Assembly (NCBI GenBank): GCA_017452265.1
Contig: JAFTMS010000019.1
Coordinates: 1-64,000, forward strand
Reading direction: 5' to 3'
Length of the DNA: 64,000 nt
Source of the DNA: Bacteroidales bacterium
GTDB taxonomy: Bacteria; Bacteroidota; Bacteroidia; Bacteroidales; UBA932
Of this stretch, positions 15,521-23,895 are shown piece after piece (position 1 is the first letter of the stretch; each line of letters opens with the position of its first letter). The position numbers and the translations under genes were made by a program. The notes beneath the pieces were generated by a model. It was not told where the DNA came from, ran no database searches, and saw only the letters and a program-made list of their open reading frames with translations.

Positions 15521-16273
15521 ATGAGAAAGAAAATCGTAGCAGGCAACTGGAAGATGAACACTACAGTTGCAGAGGGCGTTGAGCTCGCAAAGGCAGTTGT
15601 TGCAAAGTCGGTTGAGGTTCCGGCAGACGTGAAGCTTATCATCGCTCCGCCATTCACACATCTCTACCCTGTTGCAGAGGTTGTAAAGGGAACAGCAGTA
15701 GGTCTTTCAGCACAGAACTGCGCAGACCATGAGAAGGGTGCATACACAGGCGAAGTTGCAGTGAACATGATCTCCGGCGTAGGCTGTGAGTATGTGATCC
15801 TCGGTCACTCAGAGCGCAGGGAGTACTACGGAGAGACTGACGCAAAGCTCGTGGAGAAGGTGAAGCTTGCTCTCGCACAGGGCCTTTCACCGATCTTCTG
15901 CATCGGCGAGAAGCTCGAGGAGCGTGAGGCAGGACGCCACTTCGAAGTGGTTACCGAGCAGGTGAAGAATGTCCTCTACACACTTACACCTGAGGAAATG
16001 GCAAAGGTCATCGTAGCATACGAGCCGGTCTGGGCAATCGGAACAGGCAAGACCGCAACCGCTGAGCAGGCACAGGAGATCCACGCTGAGATCCGCAAGG
16101 TGCTCGCTGAGAAGTTCGGCGCACTCGCTGAGGAAATCTCTATCCTCTACGGCGGTTCATGCAAGCCTTCAAACGCAAAGGAGCTCTTCGCATGTCCGGA
16201 CATCGACGGCGGCCTCATCGGAGGTGCAGCCCTCAAGGCAGAGGACTTCATCGGCATCGCCGTATCATTCTGA
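15521..16273 (+). CDS. tpiA: Triosephosphate isomerase, 250 aa
   Basis: Interconverts dihydroxyacetone phosphate and glyceraldehyde 3-phosphate in glycolysis. The catalytic residues are in place: K11 in AGNWKMN, the His in ILGHSERR and the Glu in [11 protein letters not shown]. The phosphate loop [12 protein letters not shown] and [11 protein letters not shown] close the barrel. Length is normal. The M49 peptidase gene starts seven bases after the stop and is probably co-transcribed, although a functional link is not evident. Confidence 0.97.
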   Translation: MRKKIVAGNWKMNTTVAEGVELAKAVVAKSVEVPADVKLIIAPPFTHLYPVAEVVKGTAVGLSAQNCADHEKGAYTGEVAVNMISGVGCEYVILGHSERREYYGETDAKLVEKVKLALAQGLSPIFCIGEKLEEREAGRHFEVVTEQVKNVLYTLTPEEMAKVIVAYEPVWAIGTGKTATAEQAQEIHAEIRKVLAEKFGALAEEISILYGGSCKPSNAKELFACPDIDGGLIGGAALKAEDFIGIAVSF

Positions 16274-16279
16274 TTGAAT

Positions 16280-17881
16280 ATGAAGAAGTCATACATCATC
16301 GCAGCCACTGCACTCGCAGTGGCTGCTTGCGTGCAGAGCGAGGACTCGGCACTGAAGGAGAAGGTGGAGAGCTATGCAGTGGTGGAAGTCACTTCACCGC
16401 TCTATGACGCACTCGACGAGAACGACAGGAAGATCGTGAGCCTGTTCCGTCAGGCAGCCGAAATCATGGACGACCTTTTCTGGAAGCAGACATACGGCGA
16501 CAAAGCCGAAATGGAAGCGCTCACAGACGAGTATGCCAAGGCATATGCCATGATCAACTACGGCCCGTGGGACCGTCTCGACGACAACAATCCTTTCGTG
16601 GAAGGCTACGGAGCAAAGCCGCTCGGATGCCGCTACTACCCGGAGGACATCACGGCGGAAGAATTTGCAGCGTTCGACGATCCGGACAAGAACAGTCTTT
16701 ATACGGTGATACGACGCAACGAGGACGGTTCCCTCAAATGCGTCTGGTACCGCGACGAGTACAAGGAAGAGCTTGACAAGGTGTGCGGGCTTCTCACCGA
16801 AGCGGCTGCACTGACTACGAACGAAGGACTGCGTACATATCTTACCGAGCGTGTAAAGGCTTTCCGTACAGACGATTACCTTGCCAGCGACATGGCTTGG
16901 ATGGACATGAAGGACTGCAACATGGACCTCGTGATAGGCCCTATCGAGAATTATGACGATATGCTCAACGAAGCCAAGGCATCATACGAGGCGTTCATCC
17001 TTCTCAAGGACGAGAAGCGCAGCGCGAACCTTGCAAAGTACGTCGCCCTGCTCCCTGCCCTCCAGACAATGCTTCCATGCGCTCCTGAATACAAGACCTT
17101 CGTGCCGGGCACATCATCAGACCTCAACGTATACGACGCAATCTATTACGCAGGCGACTGCAACGCCGGAGGCAAGACCATCGCGATCAATCTTCCGAAC
17201 GACGAGAGGGTACATGCGGCAAAGGGCGCACGCCGTCTCCAGCTCTACAACAGCATGATGGCCAAGTTCGACAAGATAATGCTCCCTATCGGAAAGCTCC
17301 TCATCGAGCCTTCACAGCAGCAGTACCTCAGCGCGGACGCCTTCTTCTGGAACGTCACATTCCACGAAGTGGCCCACGGACTCGGAGTGAAGCAGACCGT
17401 GAACGGAAAGGGCACTGTGGATGCCGCCATGGGATCTGAAAAGACCACATGGGAAGAAGCCAAGGCAGACATCCTCGGTCTGTTCATGGTCAGCAGGCTC
17501 ATCGACATGGGCGAAATCACGGATATCACAAAAGAGGAATCAGTGACCACGTTCATCGCCGGCATCGTACGTTCGGTGCGCTTCGGATTCGCGTCATCGC
17601 ACGGCAAGGCCAACATGATGTGCTACAACTTCATGGAGGAAAACGGAGCGTTCGCCCGTAACGCAGACGGCACCTACCACATCGATTTCGAGAAGGCACC
17701 GGCAGTCATCGACGCATGGGCGAACCTCATCCTCGAGACGCAGGCGACAGGCAACTTCGAGTTCGCTCAGAAATATGCCGCCGAACATGCCGACATCACC
17801 GACGCCCTTGCGGCCGACATAGCCAAAGTGAACGAAGCCGGTATCCCACGCGACATCGTCTTCAGCTTCAAATGGCAGTAA
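16280..17881 (+). CDS. M49-like zinc peptidase lipoprotein with HExxH motif, 533 aa
   Basis: The protein has a lipoprotein signal (ATALAVAACVQ). The zinc region is FHEVAHGLGVKQ, followed about 50 residues later by TTWEEAKADILGLFMV. This resembles the dipeptidyl-peptidase 3 family, but the first motif is HExxH rather than the classical HExxxH seen in the 665-aa paralogue at 6541-8538. It is also about 130 residues shorter. Substrate is unknown; small peptides are the family expectation. I take the ATG at 16280 rather than the TTG at 16274. A strong terminator follows at 17901. Confidence 0.88.
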   Translation: MKKSYIIAATALAVAACVQSEDSALKEKVESYAVVEVTSPLYDALDENDRKIVSLFRQAAEIMDDLFWKQTYGDKAEMEALTDEYAKAYAMINYGPWDRLDDNNPFVEGYGAKPLGCRYYPEDITAEEFAAFDDPDKNSLYTVIRRNEDGSLKCVWYRDEYKEELDKVCGLLTEAAALTTNEGLRTYLTERVKAFRTDDYLASDMAWMDMKDCNMDLVIGPIENYDDMLNEAKASYEAFILLKDEKRSANLAKYVALLPALQTMLPCAPEYKTFVPGTSSDLNVYDAIYYAGDCNAGGKTIAINLPNDERVHAAKGARRLQLYNSMMAKFDKIMLPIGKLLIEPSQQQYLSADAFFWNVTFHEVAHGLGVKQTVNGKGTVDAAMGSEKTTWEEAKADILGLFMVSRLIDMGEITDITKEESVTTFIAGIVRSVRFGFASSHGKANMMCYNFMEENGAFARNADGTYHIDFEKAPAVIDAWANLILETQATGNFEFAQKYAAEHADITDALAADIAKVNEAGIPRDIVFSFKWQ

Positions 17882-17900
17882 TCATTTAAAAACCAAGAAA

Positions 17901-17944
17901 AGCGTCCGGTCTTTTGGCCGGACGCTTTTTTTCATGTATCTTTG
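17901..17944 (+). terminator. Terminator of the tpiA-M49 unit interlocked with the tyrS promoter
   Basis: AGCGTCCGG (17901-17909) pairs with CCGGACGCT (17918-17926), followed by a run of seven T. The loop contains TTTG at 17913-17916, which lies 20 nt before TATCTTTG at 17937-17944. The tyrS promoter -33 box therefore sits inside the loop of the upstream terminator. Confidence 0.85.
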
Positions 17945-17980
17945 TGGGTTGCAAGCATGAATATATAAAAGAAACACAAT

Positions 17981-19270
17981 ATGAAGAATTTTGTAGAGGA
18001 ACTCAGGTGGAGAGGCATGATTCAGGACATCATGCCGGGAACAGAGGAAAAACTTATGGAAGGACCGACTGCGGCATATGTGGGAATAGACCCGACTGCA
18101 GATTCGCTCCACATCGGCCATATGGTCAGCATAATGATACTCAAGCATTTCCAGAACTGCGGTCACAAGCCGATCGCTCTTGTGGGTGGTGCGACGGGAA
18201 TGATCGGAGACCCTTCGATGAAGTCGCAGGAGCGCAACCTTCTCGACGAGAAGACGCTCAGCCACAATGTGGCATGCATCAAGTCGCAGCTCAGCAGATT
18301 CCTTGATTTCGATTCGGATGCTTCGAACAAGGCTGAGCTTGTGAACAACTACGACTGGATGAAGGGATATTCCTTCCTTGAGTTCACGCGCGACATCGGA
18401 AAGCACATCACCGTAAACTACATGATGGCGAAGGATTCCGTAAAGAAGAGGCTTTCAAGCGAGTCACGCGAGGGAATGTCGTTCACAGAGTTCACCTACC
18501 AGCTTCTTCAGGGATACGACTTCCTCTATCTCTATGAGCACAAGGGATGTACGCTCCAGATGGGCGGTGCAGACCAGTGGGGCAACATCACCACAGGTTC
18601 GGAGCTCATCCGCCGTATCCTCGGCAAGGAGGCATTCGCCCTCACATGCCCGCTCATCACAAAGGCCGACGGAGGAAAGTTCGGAAAGACGGAGAAGGGC
18701 AACATCTGGCTTGATGCGGAACGCACTTCACCATACCAGTTCTACCAGTTCTGGCTCAACGTTTCCGATTCTGATGCGGAAAAGTACATAAAGATATTCA
18801 CAATGCTCGGAAAGGAGGAAATCGAGACAGCGATAGCGCAGCACGCCGAGGCACCGGAGCGCAGGGAGCTTCAGAAGCTTCTCGCCAAGGAGGTTACGAC
18901 TATGGTTCACGGTGCCGCTGAATATGAGAATGCGGTGGCTGCATCGCAGATGCTTTTCGGAAACGCCACAAAGGAGGCGCTCAAGAATCTCGACGAGAAG
19001 ACATTCCTTGCAGTGTTCGACGGTGTGCCGACATTCGAGGTTGCTGCAGACAAGTTCCCTATCGGAATCATAGATCTGCTTGCAGGCGAGACGCAGGTGT
19101 TCCCGTCTAAGGGAGAATGCCGCAAGATGATCCAGGCGAACGGCGTGAGCATCGACAAGGAGAAGGTGACCGACATCAATGCTCAGATCGGTGAGGAATC
19201 GTTCATCGACGGCAAGTACGTGCTGGCACAGAAGGGTAAGAAGAACTATTTCATAATCAAACTGGTTTAA
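17981..19270 (+). CDS. tyrS: Tyrosyl-tRNA synthetase, 429 aa
   Basis: Class I synthetase charging tRNA-Tyr. The HIGH motif is H44-H47 in DSLHIGHM. The KMSKS-equivalent is KFGKTEKGN near residue 228, followed by the TyrRS-specific YQFYQFWLN. The C-terminal 65 residues form an S4 RNA-binding domain ([17 protein letters not shown]). Length is normal. Its TAA overlaps the rbfA ATG by one base. Confidence 0.97.
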   Translation: MKNFVEELRWRGMIQDIMPGTEEKLMEGPTAAYVGIDPTADSLHIGHMVSIMILKHFQNCGHKPIALVGGATGMIGDPSMKSQERNLLDEKTLSHNVACIKSQLSRFLDFDSDASNKAELVNNYDWMKGYSFLEFTRDIGKHITVNYMMAKDSVKKRLSSESREGMSFTEFTYQLLQGYDFLYLYEHKGCTLQMGGADQWGNITTGSELIRRILGKEAFALTCPLITKADGGKFGKTEKGNIWLDAERTSPYQFYQFWLNVSDSDAEKYIKIFTMLGKEEIETAIAQHAEAPERRELQKLLAKEVTTMVHGAAEYENAVAASQMLFGNATKEALKNLDEKTFLAVFDGVPTFEVAADKFPIGIIDLLAGETQVFPSKGECRKMIQANGVSIDKEKVTDINAQIGEESFIDGKYVLAQKGKKNYFIIKLV

Positions 19271-19620
19271 TGGAAAAGAATATCGAAAGCACAAGGCAGC
19301 TCAAGGTTGCCAAGGAGATACAGAAGCACATGGCGGAAATCATCCGCAGCAAAGGCATGGCGGCGTTCGGAGGAGCGCTGGTGTCGGTAAGCGGAGTGAA
19401 GATAAGCCCGGACCTTTCCGTTGCTAAGGTCTATGTCAGCATATTCCCGTCGGATAAGGCTGAGGCCGTGATGGGAGTGCTGCAGGAGAACGGCAGGGCG
19501 CTGAGGGGCGAGCTTGGAAGCAAGGTGGCGAAGCAGCTGCGTATTGTGCCGGAGATAGCGTTCTTCCTGGACAGTTCGCTGGATTATGTGGAACATATAG
19601 AGGAACTGCTGAAAAAGTAG
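19270..19620 (+). CDS. rbfA: Ribosome-binding factor A, 116 aa
   Basis: RbfA binds the 30S subunit during late 16S rRNA maturation and cold adaptation. The single KH-like domain is recognisable from STRQLKVAKEIQKHMAEIIR, ISPDLSVAKVYVSIFP and the closing LRIVPEIAFFLDSSLDYVEHIEELL. Length is typical. It overlaps tyrS by one base and is followed after ten bases by the permease gene, giving a three-gene operon. Confidence 0.93.
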   Translation: MEKNIESTRQLKVAKEIQKHMAEIIRSKGMAAFGGALVSVSGVKISPDLSVAKVYVSIFPSDKAEAVMGVLQENGRALRGELGSKVAKQLRIVPEIAFFLDSSLDYVEHIEELLKK

Positions 19621-19630
19621 ATTCCTGAAA

Positions 19631-20977
19631 ATGAGGCTGGCACCATTCATAGCAAAGAGGTACCTTTTCGCCAAAAAGTCACACAATGTGATAAACATCA
19701 TCTCGGCGATAAGTGCCATCGGCATGGCTATAGGAACGGCAGCCCTCATAATCATACTTTCCGTATACAACGGGTTCGACTCGCTCGTCAAGTCTATGAT
19801 GGGCAGTGTCGAACCCGATCTTCTTGTAACTCCTGCATCGGGAAAGACATTCGTCCCCGACGATGAAGCGTTCGACTGGCTCTACGACCAGCCTTCCGTA
19901 AAGAACATGTGTGGCATTCTTCAGGAGCAGGTGTTCATAAACTATGGCGGGAAACAGGGTATAGCCAAGGCGAAGGGTGTGGACTGGGTGTACGAAGAGG
20001 AATCTCCCATACAGGAACATATGCGCGAAGGCACGTTCAGCCTGCACAAGGGGGACGTTCCTCTGGCTTCCGTCGGCTCCGGTCTGGCATACGGCATGGG
20101 CATACGTCCGCACTTCACAGCCCCTGTCGAGATGTTCTTCCCCACGCGTACAGGAAACATATCACTTTCGGATCCGACATCAGGCATAAGATTCGTAAAG
20201 GTCTGGCCATCAAGCGTATTCAGTATAAACAACGATGTGGATGCCGAACTTATGATAGTCCCCATCGAAACCATGAGGGAACTGCTGGAATACGATGACG
20301 AAGTGTCAGGAGTGGAGATATGCCTGATGGACGGATACGGCAGCGACGAGCTGAAGAGGCTGCAGAAGGAAACAGGGGAAAGACTCGGTCCGGACTTCGT
20401 GGTGAAGGACCGCTTCATGCAGAACGAATCGCTGTACAAGATGATGAAATACGAGAAGGCAGCCATATACATGATCCTAATTTTCGTCATCATCATCATA
20501 GCCTTCAACATCTTCGGAAGCCTCTCCATGCTCATAATCGAGAAGCAGGAGGACATTCAGACGCTCCGCAGCATGGGAGCACAGGAAAAGCTCATAAAGA
20601 ACATTTTCGTGCTGGAGGGCTGGATGATTTCGCTTGCAGGCCTTGCGGCAGGCCTTGTAGTCGGCATAGGCTTCTCGCTTCTGCAGCAGCACTTCGGATT
20701 CATAAAGATGCCCGGACATTTCGTTGTCCAGGCATATCCTATAATCGTATCCTGGTCCGACATCCTTCTGACCATAGCCGGCGTCGCCACAATAGGCTAC
20801 CTCATCGCCCTCCTCCCGGTTGCAATCCACAAAAGGAAAGAGCGGCAGCAGGCTACAGACCCTTCACATACTCGTGGATTGCGGCGGCGGCTTTGCGGCC
20901 GGCTCCCATTGCGAGGATTACGGTTGCGGCTCCGGTCACGGCATCTCCACCGGCAAACACTCCGGCGCGTGTCGTAG
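19631..20977 (+). CDS. LolC/E-like FtsX-family ABC transporter permease, 448 aa
   Basis: Relatives form the membrane part of the LolCDE complex that extracts lipoproteins for transfer to the outer membrane. The start (FIAKRYLFAKKSHNVINIIS plus a transmembrane segment) is typical, a periplasmic domain spans about residues 45-275, and three transmembrane segments lie at about 278-305, 325-350 and 375-395. The expected end is near LLPVAIHKRKE. Here the frame continues about 41 residues further, Arg/Leu-rich, antisense to the last 125 bp of the convergent nfnB gene. The tail looks like read-through after loss of a stop codon. Confidence 0.88.
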   Translation: MRLAPFIAKRYLFAKKSHNVINIISAISAIGMAIGTAALIIILSVYNGFDSLVKSMMGSVEPDLLVTPASGKTFVPDDEAFDWLYDQPSVKNMCGILQEQVFINYGGKQGIAKAKGVDWVYEEESPIQEHMREGTFSLHKGDVPLASVGSGLAYGMGIRPHFTAPVEMFFPTRTGNISLSDPTSGIRFVKVWPSSVFSINNDVDAELMIVPIETMRELLEYDDEVSGVEICLMDGYGSDELKRLQKETGERLGPDFVVKDRFMQNESLYKMMKYEKAAIYMILIFVIIIIAFNIFGSLSMLIIEKQEDIQTLRSMGAQEKLIKNIFVLEGWMISLAGLAAGLVVGIGFSLLQQHFGFIKMPGHFVVQAYPIIVSWSDILLTIAGVATIGYLIALLPVAIHKRKERQQATDPSHTRGLRRRLCGRLPLRGLRLRLRSRHLHRQTLRRVS

Positions 20978-22238
20978 CTCCGTTCTCGTCTGCGACGAGG
21001 CATCCGCGCCTGTTCGTCTCCAGTCCGCCTGTCGTCTTGGCAATCAGAGGATTGGGCGAAGTACCGAGCGACATGATTACAGTTTCGGTCTCGATTTCGA
21101 ATTCCGAACCAGGCACTGCCACCGGGCTGCGGCGTCCGCTCTCATCCGGTTCGCCAAGCTCCATCCGTATGCATTTCACGGCACGCACCCAGCCTTTCTC
21201 ATCGCCGAGAATCTCCACAGGATTCGTCAGCATGGCGAACTGTATGCCTTCCTCCTTCGCATGATGCACTTCCTCACGACGGGCCGGAAGCTCGTTCTCC
21301 GTACGCCTGTAAACAATCGTCGTCTCGGCTCCAAGCCTCAATGCAGTCCTTGCCGCATCCATGGCGACATTTCCTCCGCCGACGACAACCACCTTCTTCC
21401 CTGCATGTATCGGAGTCATGTAATCGTCCCTGTATGCCTTCATGAGATTGTTTCTCGTAAGGAATTCGTTTGCAGAAAACACTCCGTTCAGGTTCTCGCC
21501 CGGAATGTTCATGAACTTAGGCAGTCCTGCTCCCGAACCGATGAACACGGCATCAAATCCCTCATCATCAAGAAGCGAATCTATCGTGACAGTCCTTCCT
21601 GCAATCACATCCGTCTCAATCTTCACACCGAGGGCACGCACTTCATTTATCTCAGCCTCAACGACTTCATCCTTTGGAAGACGGAACTCCGGAATGCCGT
21701 ATACAAGCACTCCGCCAGGACGGTGCAGAGCCTCGAATATGGTCACATCATAGCCGAGCTTTGCAAGATCGGACGCGCAGGCAAGTCCTGCAGGACCGCT
21801 GCCGATAACTGCCACCTTGTGACCGTTCGGCTCCGCCACTTCGGTCTTTACACCACCATTCTCCCTGCTCCAGTCCGCCACAAAGCGCTCCAGTTTGCCG
21901 ATTGCCACCGGCTCTCCCTTGACTCCCAGGATGCAGCTTCCTTCGCACTGTGTCTCCTGCGGGCACACACGGCCACAGATTGCCGGAAGCGACGAATCCT
22001 GTGCAATCACAGAAGCAGCACCGGCGAAATCACCTTCCACAACCTTTGAAATGAATGAAGGAATCTGAATGTTCACAGGACATGCAGACACGCATCGGGG
22101 ATTTTTGCAGCTGAGACAACGCGTCGCCTCAAGCTGCGCCTCCTCGGCATTATAGCCATAGCACACTTCCTCAAAATTGGTGGCGCGCACCTTGGGATTC
22201 TGTTCCCTGACAGGCACTCTTGGAATTCTGTTTGCCAT
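20853..22238 (-). CDS. nfnB: NfnB/GltD-like NADPH oxidoreductase subunit, 461 aa
   Basis: The protein has the GltD-type build. An N-terminal iron-sulfur region carries CLSCKNPRCVSACPVNIQ and CGRVCPQETQCEGSCILG. An FAD-binding motif follows (VAVIGSGPAGLACA), then an NADP-binding motif (VVVVGGGNVAMDAART). Alone it would be called homotetrameric glutamate synthase. The adjacent FAD/NAD subunit with a 2Fe-2S motif makes NfnAB, the NADH-dependent ferredoxin:NADP oxidoreductase, a better reading (sulfide dehydrogenase SudAB is an older name). I use the ATG at 22238, which overlaps the partner's stop by one base (TAATG). Confidence 0.82.
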   Translation of the reverse strand: MANRIPRVPVREQNPKVRATNFEEVCYGYNAEEAQLEATRCLSCKNPRCVSACPVNIQIPSFISKVVEGDFAGAASVIAQDSSLPAICGRVCPQETQCEGSCILGVKGEPVAIGKLERFVADWSRENGGVKTEVAEPNGHKVAVIGSGPAGLACASDLAKLGYDVTIFEALHRPGGVLVYGIPEFRLPKDEVVEAEINEVRALGVKIETDVIAGRTVTIDSLLDDEGFDAVFIGSGAGLPKFMNIPGENLNGVFSANEFLTRNNLMKAYRDDYMTPIHAGKKVVVVGGGNVAMDAARTALRLGAETTIVYRRTENELPARREEVHHAKEEGIQFAMLTNPVEILGDEKGWVRAVKCIRMELGEPDESGRRSPVAVPGSEFEIETETVIMSLGTSPNPLIAKTTGGLETNRRGCLVADENGATTRAGVFAGGDAVTGAATVILAMGAGRKAAAAIHEYVKGL

Positions 22239-23101
22239 TACTTTCCCCTCCCTATTCTGCATTTATGATTTTCATTTTCAGCAGCCTCTTCGGCCTTGTA
22301 CATGGTCTGACGGCGCATCGCCTCGTCAAAGTCCACGTCATACCCGTTGAATTCAGGCCCTTCCACGCACGCGAAACGTGTCTTTCCTGCCACCGTCACG
22401 CGGCATGCACCGCACATTCCCGTTCCGTCCACCATCAGGGTGTTCAGGCTGACGATTATCGGAAGTTCCAGCTTGCGGGCTGTCATGGTCGCGAACTTCA
22501 TCATGATCATCGGGCCTATCGCCACCGCCTGCGTATATTTCTTTCCGTCCTCATTCACAAGCTTCTCAAGCATGGCGGTGACCAATCCCTTGAAGCCTGC
22601 GGAACCGTCGTCGGTGCAGAGGTACAGATTGTCGCAGACTGCCTCCATCTCCTCCTTGTAGATCACAAGGTCGGCAGTCTTGGCTCCCACAATCACATCC
22701 ACGGCCACTCCCCTTTCGTGAAGCCACTTCACCTGCGGATACACAGGAGCCGTTCCTACGCCTCCTGCGATGAATATGTATCTCTGAGACCTGAGTTCCT
22801 CATCCGACATTTCAGTGAAGTCCGAAGGCACCCCGAGCGGGCCGACGACATCCTTGAACGCCTCCCCCTCTTCGAAGGATATTATTTCTGAAGAAGACGC
22901 ACCGATCTGCTGCGTCACTATCGTCACCGAGCCGGTATCTTTATCATAATCACTGATGGTCAACGGAATACGTTCTCCGTTTTCAGTCGCACGCACAATC
23001 AGGAACTGCCCCGGAAGGGCCGCAGCCGCAAGACGCGGAGCATGCACCCTCATGCGGCAGATTGTCGGCGTGAGCATTTCTTTGGTCAGAATTTCATACA
23101 T
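22238..23101 (-). CDS. nfnA: NfnA-like FAD/NAD-binding, 2Fe-2S subunit, 287 aa
   Basis: This is a dihydroorotate-dehydrogenase electron-transfer (PyrK-like) protein. The FAD region contains PGQFLIVRATENGERIPLTI, the NAD region contains YIFIAGGVGTAPVYPQ, and the C-terminal part carries the cluster ligands in GMCGACRVTV and FACVEGPEF. With NfnB it would bifurcate electrons between NADH/ferredoxin and NADPH, useful for a fermenter. The open frame extends to 23131, but MYEILTKEM at 23101 is the family start. A minus-strand -7 element lies at 23136-23129. Confidence 0.82.
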   Translation of the reverse strand: MYEILTKEMLTPTICRMRVHAPRLAAAALPGQFLIVRATENGERIPLTISDYDKDTGSVTIVTQQIGASSSEIISFEEGEAFKDVVGPLGVPSDFTEMSDEELRSQRYIFIAGGVGTAPVYPQVKWLHERGVAVDVIVGAKTADLVIYKEEMEAVCDNLYLCTDDGSAGFKGLVTAMLEKLVNEDGKKYTQAVAIGPMIMMKFATMTARKLELPIIVSLNTLMVDGTGMCGACRVTVAGKTRFACVEGPEFNGYDVDFDEAMRRQTMYKAEEAAENENHKCRIGRGK

Positions 23102-23128
23102 GGTTGTTTTTTCTTTAGAAAACGAATA

Positions 23129-23136
23129 CAAAGGTA
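23129..23136 (-). promoter_or_regulatory. -7 element of nfnAB
   Basis: TACCTTTG on the minus strand, 28 bases before the nfnA start. A -33 box is not obvious. Confidence 0.6.
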
Positions 23137-23259
23137 ACCATTATTTGCATTTTAAAAATAGAAAAACACCGCCTATTATACGGCGTTCACAGAAAACAGT
23201 ATATATCTGCAGAATAATAGTCCAGGAGATACGCATATTAACCCCTAACCAATAAAGAT

Positions 23260-23433
23260 ATGAAAATCAGAGCTATTATCTGCGGACTGTTCGCAATTGC
23301 AGCAGTTGCAGCATGTAAACCTGAAGAGGCGGTCGAAGCACCGGAACTTAACGTAGACAAGGAATCAGTTTCTCTTGCAGCGAAAGCAGGCGAAGCTTCA
23401 AAGTCGGAAGCATCCACGGCATCGGAATTCTGA
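23260..23433 (+). CDS. Small lipoprotein, possible truncated BACON protein, 57 aa
   Basis: The N-terminus is a clear lipoprotein signal (ICGLFAIAAVAACKP). The remaining 38 residues include ELNVDKESVSLAAKAGEAS, which looks like the first strand of a BACON domain, but the frame ends after a Ser/Ala/Glu-rich tail. No continuation of a BACON fold is visible in the other frames downstream. It may be a genuine small lipoprotein or a stable remnant. A hairpin follows 18 bases after the stop. Confidence 0.55.
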   Translation: MKIRAIICGLFAIAAVAACKPEEAVEAPELNVDKESVSLAAKAGEASKSEASTASEF

Positions 23434-23451
23434 ATCGGACAATCAACAGAA

Positions 23452-23485
23452 AAGAGGCGGGTGACGTCATTGTCAACCGCCTCTT
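23452..23485. terminator. Strong hairpin between convergent genes
   Basis: Fourteen bases at 23452-23465 (AAGAGGCGGGTGAC) pair with 23472-23485 with one G-A mismatch and a six-base loop. The plus side has no T-run; the minus side continues into TTTTCTGTTG, so it may serve as terminator mainly for the HMA gene on the minus strand or for both. Confidence 0.6.
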
Positions 23486-23520
23486 CTATCATCTGATTCC
23501 GCTTTGCGGAACATTTGCCG

Positions 23521-23883
23521 CTACCTATGGTCGTGATCATGTTCTCCCACTTCGTAGCCGAGCTTTTCGATTGCTGCCTTGAGGGCTTCCTCGGAAGTCT
23601 TTGAGGCGTCGTATTTCACTGCGACCGTCTGTTCGTCAAGAGACACCTTCAGGTCCTTGACGCCCTTTTCGAAGGCGATGTTTTCCTGCACCTTCTTCAC
23701 ACAGTTGTTGCAATGGAGGTGTACATGGAAAACCACTTCCTTCACCTCTCCTTTGGCCTTCTTCTTCTTTTCCGGCCTGTTTTCTGTTACGGTTGAAGGA
23801 TTCTCTTCAATGTTGATTGCGGCAGCGGTGGTGACACCGAATGTCATGACTGCTGCGATTGTCAGGATGATTGTCTTTTTCAT
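23521..23883 (-). CDS. Exported heavy-metal-associated (HMA) domain protein, 120 aa
   Basis: A signal peptide (residues 1-22) precedes a Lys/Glu linker and one HMA domain (about 47-115). The metal-binding pair is C58 and C61 in HLHCNNCVKKV. The end GEHDHDHR adds His ligands. The fold usually binds Cu(I) or Zn(II), and an exported version would act as a periplasmic metal carrier. It lies 12 bases after the TonB receptor gene and downstream of a Cys/His-rich exported protein, which together suggest a metal acquisition or tolerance locus. Confidence 0.88.
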   Translation of the reverse strand: MKKTIILTIAAVMTFGVTTAAAINIEENPSTVTENRPEKKKKAKGEVKEVVFHVHLHCNNCVKKVQENIAFEKGVKDLKVSLDEQTVAVKYDASKTSEEALKAAIEKLGYEVGEHDHDHR

Positions 23884-23895
23884 TGTATTGTGTTT

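Noticed and set aside
20820-22049. Plus-strand frame of 409 codons opposite nfnB
   Set aside because: Antisense shadow of the FAD/NADP-binding gene; Cys/His/Arg-rich random-looking product.
20853-22238. Calling the gene a plain glutamate synthase small subunit
   Set aside because: It overlaps an NfnA-like partner by one base and lacks a large glutamate synthase gene nearby, so NfnB is the better reading.
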